Positions 1 through 5,030 of a stretch of 5,030 nucleotides of DNA are shown here, in pieces; the stretch's first letter is position 1, and each line of letters starts with the position of its first letter. The notes below the pieces were generated by a model. The model was given only the letters and a program-made list of their open reading frames with translations. It did no database searches and had not been told where the DNA came from. The stretch covers positions 1 to 5,030 of the forward strand of contig VSOH01000135.1 in NCBI GenBank assembly GCA_009774735.1, written 5' to 3'. Source of the stretch: Clostridiales bacterium. GTDB lineage: Bacteria > Bacillota_A > Clostridia > Oscillospirales > Acutalibacteraceae. The translations under genes and the position numbers were made by a program.

Positions 1-1182
1 GACAAAATACCATCAATAAGAAAAGCAAGTGAACTGTATAATGTTTCAATCACAACAGTACAAAATGCATACTTTGATTTGTGCACGGACGGCTACATTG
101 CTGCAATTGACAAAAGCGGCTATTTTGTAACAGATATTGCTGCAAAGGTTATTGATAACAATGTAAAATCTGATAATACAGCAGTGCTTTATGACTTGAC
201 AGGCGGAATTGCCGATGAGGAATGCTTTGATTTATCACTATGGCAGCGCTATATCAAAAGTGCCTTAAGACAAAAGCACAGACTGCTCAGCTACAGCTCT
301 GCTCAGGGTGAAGCTGATTTAAGAGAAGCCATTACTAAATATATTTATGAAAAAAGAAATGTGGTTACCTCCGCTGACCGAATTATTATAGGAGCAGGTG
401 TTCAGTCACTTCTGCAGATTTTATGCTCACTTATTGATAAAAATCAATGCGTTTCCTTTCCTGACAACAGTTTTACTCAAGGAATCAAGGTTTTCAATGA
501 TTATGGTTTTGAGATTCACACACGAGATAAAAATGCCGATATTATATATGTATCATCATCACATATGACAAGCTGGGGTAATGTAATGCCCACAAAACGT
601 CGACTTGAGCTTGTAAGCTATTCGCAGAAAAACAATTCGCTTGTCATCGAGGATGATTATGAAAATGAATTTCTCTACAACAGCAAGCCTACCCCCTCAC
701 TGTATGCACTTGGAAAAGGTAATGTTATTTATATCGGCTCATTCTCTGCAATGCTTCTGCCTGCAATCAGAATCAGCTTTATGGTCCTGACAAAGGAGCT
801 TGCAGAAAAATTTAAAAGTAACGAGTCAAAATATGCACAAACAGCCAGTCTGACCGAGCAGATTGCGTTATGCAATTATATAAGAGATGGTCATATTTAT
901 TCTCAAACAAGAAAGATACGGCGTTTATACACAGCTAAAACAAAATTATTTTACAGTAAAATGAAATCAGCTATACCTCATATCAGTGCAAGGATAAGCG
1001 AAAATGCTCTGCAGGTTATTGTTAATACTGAACAACCTCACACCGAAACAGAATTTAATGCACTTGGCATAAAAATATATATGCCTGATAAAAACACCAT
1101 CGTTTTTTCGCCAATCGGAATAAAAACAGAACAGTTTGATGAGCTGATAAATATTTTGGATGTCAATATTTTCAAAAAATAA
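1..1182 (+). CDS. MocR/GntR-family transcriptional regulator with degenerate aminotransferase domain (5'-partial)
   Basis: The reading frame is open from base 1, so the gene starts left of the window; 393 residues are visible. Visible residues 1-26 are the end of a GntR-type helix-turn-helix (P-S-I-R-K, then V-S-I-T-T-V recognition helix) and 27-46 the wing (D-G-Y-I, S-G-Y-F-V). From about residue 65 there is a fold-type-I aminotransferase-like domain: the Y-S-S-A-Q-G-E-A-D-L-R-E-A-I segment (97-111), I-I-I-G-A-G-V-Q (128-135), V-I-E-D-D-Y-E-N-E-F (215-224) and G-H-I-Y-S-Q-T-R-K-I-R-R-L-Y (297-310). This architecture defines MocR regulators, DNA-binding proteins that usually sense PLP or an amino compound. 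Oddly, the lysine expected in the G-[TS]-F-S-K motif is alanine (residue 250, codon 748-750), and the stretch between about residues 153 and 185 is shorter than usual. PLP could not be held as a Schiff base, so the ligand is unknown. The family call is firm; the target is unknown. Confidence 0.9.
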   Translation, partial: DKIPSIRKASELYNVSITTVQNAYFDLCTDGYIAAIDKSGYFVTDIAAKVIDNNVKSDNTAVLYDLTGGIADEECFDLSLWQRYIKSALRQKHRLLSYSSAQGEADLREAITKYIYEKRNVVTSADRIIIGAGVQSLLQILCSLIDKNQCVSFPDNSFTQGIKVFNDYGFEIHTRDKNADIIYVSSSHMTSWGNVMPTKRRLELVSYSQKNNSLVIEDDYENEFLYNSKPTPSLYALGKGNVIYIGSFSAMLLPAIRISFMVLTKELAEKFKSNESKYAQTASLTEQIALCNYIRDGHIYSQTRKIRRLYTAKTKLFYSKMKSAIPHISARISENALQVIVNTEQPHTETEFNALGIKIYMPDKNTIVFSPIGIKTEQFDELINILDVNIFKK

Positions 1183-1225
1183 TTTTTGTGGAGTACCATT
1201 TTCGGGACAGTAACACATCAATCTA

Positions 1226-1253
1226 TTGAATAATAAATTACTTCTGTTATACT
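1226..1253 (+). promoter_or_regulatory. Sigma-A-type promoter with extended -10, for the small membrane protein gene
   Basis: A -35 element TTGAAT (1226-1231) is followed after 16 bases by TATACT (1248-1253), with a TG one base upstream of the -10 (1245-1246), which makes an extended -10. Transcription would begin near 1260 and give a leader of about 20 bases. The site lies in the 99-base gap after the regulator gene, so the small gene need not depend on read-through. No convincing terminator separates it from the regulator gene, so read-through could add to its expression. This is assigned by motif only. Confidence 0.65.
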
Positions 1254-1268
1254 TTAGTTGTAGCAAAA

Positions 1269-1274
1269 AGGAGG
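1269..1274 (+). promoter_or_regulatory. Strong ribosome binding site
   Basis: AGGAGG, within AAAAAGGAGG, lies 7 bases before the ATG at 1282. It is a full match to the Shine-Dalgarno core and fixes the start of the small membrane protein. Confidence 0.85.
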
Positions 1275-1281
1275 ATTTATT

Positions 1282-1599
1282 ATGAACAACAAATCAAACA
1301 AAATCATCAAGGGCTTATTAATTTTTTCAGTAACATTATTTTCAGGCTTTGGCATTACCGCACTCAGCTTTAACCTGTTTGATGCACTCACACAAAATCA
1401 GATGCGTCTGCTTTTTGCAATTGATGTTCTGTTAATTATTGCAGTCGGCACAATTGTATGGCTTCTTTTTGAATCAGTCAAATTAAAAAAGAAAAAGCAA
1501 AAGGAATTCGAGCATAGGCATAATGAGCGAGTTAAAGCAATGAACGCTCAAATGAAGGATATTGAAATAATTATTGCAAAAAACAAATATGCTGCTTAG
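1282..1599 (+). CDS. Small two-helix membrane protein of unknown function
   Basis: I do not recognise this 105-residue protein. It has a short basic N-terminus (N-N-K-S-N-K-I-I-K), a hydrophobic helix at about residues 10-31, a short polar loop (33-41) and a second helix at about 42-64. A strongly basic stretch K-L-K-K-K-K-Q-K (67-74) follows, then a charged, probably helical tail to the end (E-F-E-H-R-H-N-E-R...). The positive-inside rule places both termini in the cytoplasm. There is no cysteine, catalytic motif or signal cleavage site. The gene has its own promoter and a strong ribosome site and is followed by a terminator hairpin, so it looks like a genuine single-gene unit. Its position just behind a MocR regulator suggests, but does not show, that this regulator controls it. 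A tail of this kind could be a docking or oligomerisation segment; that is inference. Confidence 0.75.
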   Translation: MNNKSNKIIKGLLIFSVTLFSGFGITALSFNLFDALTQNQMRLLFAIDVLLIIAVGTIVWLLFESVKLKKKKQKEFEHRHNERVKAMNAQMKDIEIIIAKNKYAA

Positions 1600-1601
1600 T
1601 C

Positions 1602-1630
1602 TTTAAAAATAATACAATTTATGGTAAAAT
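1602..1630 (+). promoter_or_regulatory. Candidate promoter for the hydrolase-transporter pair, overlapping the terminator
   Basis: TTTAAA (1602-1607, four of six matches to TTGACA) and TAAAAT (1625-1630) are separated by 17 bases, and TG at 1622-1623 sits one base before the -10, giving an extended -10. The -10 forms the left arm of the terminator hairpin. A transcript starting near 1637 would begin in the hairpin loop and could not form the stem, so it would escape that terminator. In AT-rich DNA such matches also arise by chance. Confidence 0.35.
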
Positions 1631-1660
1631 GCACTTAATTAAAAGTGCATTTTATTTTTT
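1625..1660 (+). terminator. Rho-independent terminator after the small membrane protein gene
   Basis: TAAAATGCACTT (1625-1636) pairs perfectly with AAGTGCATTTTA (1643-1654) around a six-base loop AATTAA, giving a 12-bp stem, and the run TTTTTT (1655-1660) follows. The stem is AT-rich with only a GCAC core, so termination may be partial and allow read-through into the hydrolase gene. The same palindrome could also serve as an operator, since it sits directly before the next ribosome site. Confidence 0.75.
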
Positions 1661-1664
1661 GGAG
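1661..1664 (+). promoter_or_regulatory. Ribosome binding site that sets the hydrolase start at 1671
   Basis: GGAG lies 6 bases before ATG 1671. An in-frame ATG at 1629 would add 14 residues, but it has no ribosome site and lies inside the terminator stem. The family's usual N-terminus also matches a start at 1671. Confidence 0.7.
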
Positions 1665-1670
1665 AATTGT

Positions 1671-3596
1671 ATGAACAGGCTTAATTTTTCAAAGCATCTT
1701 GAAATAAAGGATGTTAAAATCAACGATAAATTCTGGAACAAAATCATCCGGCTTGTAAAAAATGAGGTTATCCCCTATCAGCATCTCGCTTTACAGGACA
1801 AAATAGAAGGGGCAGAAAAAAGTTTCTGCATTGATAATTTCATCAAAGCAAAAGCAGTGAAGCATAAAATACTGCAAGGCAGTGCTGTAAAAAAATATCC
1901 TGTTGATAAATGGCATTACACTGAAGAGAACAGTGAACCGGAGTCGTTTAAAGGCTGGGTGTTTCAGGACAGTGATGTGTATAAATGGATTGAAGCCGTT
2001 GGTTATTCATTGCAGAATTTCCCTGACACTGAATTAGAGAGGAAGGCACTTGAATATATAGATATCATCTGTGATGCCCAGCTTGAAAACGGATATCTCG
2101 ACACGCTGTATATTATAAATGATATTGACAAAGCATTCACTAATCTTAAGGACCATCATGAGCTTTATTGCTTCGGTCATCTTGCTGAAGGCGCTGTCAG
2201 CTTTTATAATGCTACAGGAAATGATAAGCTATTAAAAACCGCTTGCCGACTTGCAGATTTGATTTGTGATACCTTTGGCGAAGATAAAATCAAGGGCTAT
2301 GACGGTCACGAAATATGTGAAATGGCACTGTTTAAATTGTACAAGACTACCGGCAGAAAAAAGTATCTTGATACTGCATTATTTTTTATAAACGAACGCG
2401 GCAAGCAACCATATTATTATGACAAAGAAACAGGTATCGGCAGTTGCGGCGAAAACTACCATTACAATCAGGCACATATACCGCCGAGGAAGCAAACAGA
2501 AGCTGTCGGTCATGCAGTAAGAGGTGTTTATCTTTACAGTGCAATGGCAGACCTTGCAAAAGAGCTGAACGACGATGAACTGAAAAAAGCCTGTGAAAGC
2601 ATATGGAATAATATTGAAAATAAAAAAATGTATATTACAGGCGGCATCGGTGCAACTGTTGACGGCGAGGCATTTTCATTTGACTATGATTTACCGAATG
2701 ATTTAGCATATGCAGAAACCTGTGCATCAATCGGACTGATATTCTTTGCAAGAAGAATGAGTGAAATGTCAATTGACAGCAAATACAGTGATACGATAGA
2801 GCGTGCATTATATAACACTGTGCTTTCAGGTATGGGCGAAGACGGCAAAAGCTTTTTCTATGTTAATCCTTTAGAAGTACTGCCGCTTGCAAGTCACAGT
2901 GACAGCAGAAAACAGCATATTAAACCCGTTAGGCAAAAATGGTTTGGATGTGCCTGCTGTCCACCAAATCTCGCAAGGCTCATTTCCTCTCTCAATGAAT
3001 ATATTTATAATGAAAATGACAATACTATATTTGTCAATCAATATATATGCAGCAATGCTGTCACCAAATACGGAAGTATCGAACTAAAAGAAGATAACGG
3101 AAATTACAATTTAATAACCGATTTTTCTGATGAAGTAAAAATTGCACTGAGAATTCCCTATTGGTGTGATAATTTTGAATTAAATCACAGCTTTGAAATC
3201 ATTAACGGCTATGCATTTTTTACAGCAACTAATGAAAACGTACAAATTAAGCTTAATGCAAAGCCAAAAATCATCAAATGCTCAAACAGAGTAAGAGCAA
3301 ATATCGGAAAAGCGGCAGTTACATATGGTCCGTTTATATACTGCCTTGAAGAAGCCGACAACGGATGTAATTTGCAGATGCTGTCAATTGATATTTCTAA
3401 ACAACCTACACTTGATTATGATATTATATGTGCAGAAGGATATCGTGAAGCACCTGACAACAAACTGTATATGAACTACTGCGAACCAAGAAAGGAAAAG
3501 TGCACACTGAAATTCATCCCCTATTACAAATGGGGCAACAGGGGTGAAAATGAAATGTGCATTTATGTCAGAGTTTTAAATGAAAAAGAGTTATAA
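1671..3596 (+). CDS. Glycoside hydrolase family 127 (DUF1680), beta-L-arabinofuranosidase-like
   Basis: This 641-residue protein matches the usual GH127 length (HypBA1 of Bifidobacterium longum is about 658). Such enzymes release beta-L-arabinofuranose, or in some members rhamnogalacturonan-II deoxysugars, with retention, using a zinc-bound cysteine nucleophile. The expected residues are all present: acid/base Glu333 in D-G-E-A-F, zinc ligands Glu349 and Cys351 in Y-A-E-T-C-A, and Cys427, nucleophile Cys429 and Cys430 in W-F-G-C-A-C-C-P-P-N. They sit at a constant offset of 11-12 from HypBA1 Glu322, Glu338, Cys340, Cys415, Cys417 and Cys418. His281 and Tyr397 match the substrate contacts His270 and Tyr386. 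Residues to about 430 form the (alpha/alpha)6 barrel, and the remainder is beta-sandwich ending in P-Y-Y-K-W-G-N-R-G-E-N-E-M. There is no signal peptide and there are 21 cysteines, so it is cytoplasmic. The gene overlaps the downstream MATE gene by 17 bases. Family assignment is firm; exact substrate is not. Confidence 0.93.
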   Translation: MNRLNFSKHLEIKDVKINDKFWNKIIRLVKNEVIPYQHLALQDKIEGAEKSFCIDNFIKAKAVKHKILQGSAVKKYPVDKWHYTEENSEPESFKGWVFQDSDVYKWIEAVGYSLQNFPDTELERKALEYIDIICDAQLENGYLDTLYIINDIDKAFTNLKDHHELYCFGHLAEGAVSFYNATGNDKLLKTACRLADLICDTFGEDKIKGYDGHEICEMALFKLYKTTGRKKYLDTALFFINERGKQPYYYDKETGIGSCGENYHYNQAHIPPRKQTEAVGHAVRGVYLYSAMADLAKELNDDELKKACESIWNNIENKKMYITGGIGATVDGEAFSFDYDLPNDLAYAETCASIGLIFFARRMSEMSIDSKYSDTIERALYNTVLSGMGEDGKSFFYVNPLEVLPLASHSDSRKQHIKPVRQKWFGCACCPPNLARLISSLNEYIYNENDNTIFVNQYICSNAVTKYGSIELKEDNGNYNLITDFSDEVKIALRIPYWCDNFELNHSFEIINGYAFFTATNENVQIKLNAKPKIIKCSNRVRANIGKAAVTYGPFIYCLEEADNGCNLQMLSIDISKQPTLDYDIICAEGYREAPDNKLYMNYCEPRKEKCTLKFIPYYKWGNRGENEMCIYVRVLNEKEL

Positions 3597-4926
3597 AGAT
3601 AAATTTGATAAAATGGCGAATGCACCACTCAGATGGCTGATAACGACACTTGCGATACCAACTATACTTACAATGCTTGTATCTGCTCTTTATAATATGG
3701 CAGACAGCTATTTTGTAGGAAAAATTGATACAAGCTCAGTTGCATCAATAGGAATTGTTTTTTCTGTTATGACACTTCTGCAGGCAATCGGATTTTTCTT
3801 TGGAAACGGCAGCGGAATATTAATAAGCACACTGCTTGGTGAAAAGAAAAAAGATAATGCCAAAATATATGCCAATGTTGCTTTCTTTATCGTAATCATA
3901 TTGGGTATCATACTTGCAATTGTTGGTCTTATTTTCTCAGGACAATTCGCAGTTCTTTTAGGTGCAACCAAAACAACCAAGGCTCTTGCGGGCGGTTATT
4001 TAAAAATAATTTTACTGGGTTCGCCTTTTATTCTCGGCTCATTTGTACTAAATAATCAGCTAAGATATCAGGGCAGTGCTATATATTCAATGGTAGGCAT
4101 TGTTAGCGGCAGTTTGCTGAACATCGCACTTGATCCGTTATTTATATTCAAATTCAATATGGGTGTTAACGGTGCGGCTCTTGCAACAATAATAAGTCAG
4201 TTTATCGGTTTTATCATATTAATTGCAGGAACCTGTAGAGGCGAAAACATCAGAATATCCTTTAAAGCCTTTAAGCCGAACAGGCAAAACCTTAGTGAAA
4301 TTTTTAAGAATGGTCTTCCCTCTCTTTCCAGACAGGGTGTGCAGACAATTGCAAACATATGCCTTAACTTTGCTGCAGCACCCTATGGTGACAGCGCAAT
4401 TGCAGGAATGAGTGTATTCAACAGAGTTATGTTCCTCGGTTTTGCTGTTGTTATCGGTATAGGACAGGGCTTTCAGCCTGTCTGCAGCTTTAATCACGGA
4501 GCTAAAAAATATGACCGTGTTTATAATGGCTATAAATTCATTGTGTTGATAAGCACTGTATTTATAACAATTGCCTCAATAGTAAGCTATATTTTTGCAC
4601 CTCAGCTTATTGGCTTATTTCGTGATGATGTGCAGGTTGTAAACATCGGAGCACAGGCATTGCGGTATGAATGTATCGTATTGCCGTTAATCGGCTACTG
4701 CACATCCTCAAATATGCTTGTCCAATCGCTGAAGCTGCCCGGTAAGGCAACCGCCCTTGCACTTGCCAGACAAGGAATATTTTATGTTCCGCTTATATTA
4801 CTGATGCCAAGATTAATCGGAATAACAGGAATCATTCTTGCGCAGCCGCTTGCAGACGGACTTTCATTTGTTATGACAATACTCATAGCAACACCGATTG
4901 TAAAAAAGATTAAACAGAAAAGCTAA
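3580..4926 (+). CDS. MATE-family multidrug/cation antiporter (MepA-like)
   Basis: This 448-residue membrane protein has the normal MATE length and about twelve hydrophobic helices, at roughly residues 18-38, 54-76, 97-118, 136-158, 168-190, 197-217, 247-265, 280-297, 318-338, 359-381, 393-414 and 417-438. Family signatures include A-I-P-T-I-L with Y-N-M-A-D-S-Y-F-V-G in the first helix region (25-47), N-I-A-L-D-P-L-F-I-F (181-190), G-V-N-G-A-A-L-A-T (195-203), and in the second half N-R-V-M-F-L-G-F-A followed by G-I-G-Q-G-F-Q-P-V and N-H-G-A-K-K (281-310). MATE proteins expel cationic drugs, dyes or metabolites using a sodium or proton gradient. A TAA directly precedes ATG 3580 in frame, so no earlier start exists. 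The upstream ribosome site is weak (AGAG), and the start lies inside the hydrolase gene, which points to translational coupling. ATG 3613 (residue 12) is a possible but less likely start. The substrate is unknown. Confidence 0.93.
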   Translation: MKKSYKDKFDKMANAPLRWLITTLAIPTILTMLVSALYNMADSYFVGKIDTSSVASIGIVFSVMTLLQAIGFFFGNGSGILISTLLGEKKKDNAKIYANVAFFIVIILGIILAIVGLIFSGQFAVLLGATKTTKALAGGYLKIILLGSPFILGSFVLNNQLRYQGSAIYSMVGIVSGSLLNIALDPLFIFKFNMGVNGAALATIISQFIGFIILIAGTCRGENIRISFKAFKPNRQNLSEIFKNGLPSLSRQGVQTIANICLNFAAAPYGDSAIAGMSVFNRVMFLGFAVVIGIGQGFQPVCSFNHGAKKYDRVYNGYKFIVLISTVFITIASIVSYIFAPQLIGLFRDDVQVVNIGAQALRYECIVLPLIGYCTSSNMLVQSLKLPGKATALALARQGIFYVPLILLMPRLIGITGIILAQPLADGLSFVMTILIATPIVKKIKQKS

Positions 4927-4929
4927 AAA

Positions 4930-4955
4930 AACAGTACAGGATTACCTGTACTGTT
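4930..4955 (-). terminator. Hairpin just after the MATE gene; terminator on the minus strand
   Basis: AACAGTACAGG (4930-4940) pairs perfectly with CCTGTACTGTT (4945-4955) around the loop ATTA, an 11-bp stem starting 3 bases after the MATE stop codon. On the plus strand no T-run follows, but on the minus strand the stem is followed by a run of seven Ts (complement of 4925-4931). It is therefore a textbook intrinsic terminator for transcription arriving from the right. On the plus strand it could stabilise the 3' end of the MATE transcript. Confidence 0.6.
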
Positions 4956-4968
4956 CAGCCTGTAGAAA

Positions 4969-5005
4969 AACCCTAAATCCGGAAAGGATTTAGGGTTAAA
5001 TTTTT
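4969..5005 (+). terminator. Rho-independent terminator of the hydrolase-transporter unit
   Basis: AACCCTAAATCC (4969-4980) pairs perfectly with GGATTTAGGGTT (4986-4997) around the loop GGAAA, a 12-bp stem followed by AAATTTTT (4998-5005). It most likely ends the GH127-MATE transcript. On the minus strand the stem is followed by TTTTTC, so it can also work in that direction. Confidence 0.8.
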
Positions 5006-5030
5006 AAGATTAATGAAAAATATGCTGATG

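Noticed and set aside
1175..1190. CAAAAA/TTTTTG mini-hairpin at the end of the regulator gene, considered as a terminator
   Set aside because: The stem is only six A-T-dominated pairs, with no GC core and no T-run after it.
1209..1253. Imperfect inverted repeat AGTAACA ... TGTTATACT around the small-gene promoter, considered as an operator
   Set aside because: The arms differ by an inserted base, and the right arm is largely the -10 element itself; a chance match is likely.
967..1266. Minus-strand open frame of 99 codons
   Set aside because: It overlaps the well-supported regulator gene for most of its length, has no family features, and would begin inside the promoter region of the small gene.
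1629..1670. Fourteen-codon upstream extension of the hydrolase from ATG 1629
   Set aside because: It lies in the terminator stem, has no ribosome site and encodes residues outside the family's N-terminus; ATG 1671 has GGAG at good spacing.
2887..3087. Plus-strand 66-codon frame inside the hydrolase
   Set aside because: It runs across the catalytic C-A-C-C-P-P-N coding segment in another frame and has no supporting signals.
3708..3980. Minus-strand open frame of 90 codons inside the MATE gene
   Set aside because: It is the antisense shadow of hydrophobic transporter codons, with no ribosome site or recognisable domain.
4219..4497. Overlapping open frames on both strands within the MATE gene
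   Set aside because: The MATE reading frame is continuous and conserved here; these are alternative-frame artefacts.
5013..5030. ATG with a short open frame at the right edge (plus strand)
   Set aside because: Only six codons are visible, there is no ribosome site upstream, and it sits directly after a terminator; it cannot be supported.

Overview
The window is AT-rich with the base and codon use of a low-GC Firmicute. The regulator type, strong AGGAGG ribosome sites and extended -10 promoters fit an anaerobic gut or rumen Clostridia member (Ruminococcus/Eubacterium/Oscillospiraceae-like). That assignment is inference; no marker gene is present.

All genes read left to right. (1) 1-1182: the 3' part of a MocR/GntR-family regulator whose N-terminus lies outside the window. 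It has a winged helix followed by an aminotransferase-like domain that lacks the PLP-binding lysine and is shortened. (2) 1282-1599: a small protein with two membrane helices and a basic, helical cytoplasmic tail. It has its own strong promoter (1226-1253) and is followed by a hairpin terminator (1625-1660). (3) 1671-3596: a cytoplasmic glycoside hydrolase of family GH127 (DUF1680, beta-L-arabinofuranosidase-like) with the complete Glu/Cys zinc-thiolate catalytic set. (4) 3580-4926: a 12-helix MATE-family transporter (MepA-like), overlapping the hydrolase gene by 17 bases. (5) 4927-5030: two tandem hairpins acting as terminators, then 25 bases with no assignable gene.

The hydrolase and MATE genes form a translationally coupled pair and are probably one transcription unit, possibly driven by a promoter embedded in the preceding terminator hairpin. 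The GH127 enzyme would trim arabinofuranosyl or related deoxysugar units inside the cell, which requires import of the oligosaccharide or glycoside by a transporter not seen here. The MATE protein would export a cation-like, toxic or glycoside-derived small molecule. Whether the regulator controls the small membrane protein, the hydrolase-exporter pair, or a target to the left cannot be read from this window. The points most worth following are the lysine-less MocR protein and the unusual GH127-MATE coupling. I see no CRISPR array, tRNA, rRNA, insertion sequence or clearly new multi-gene system.
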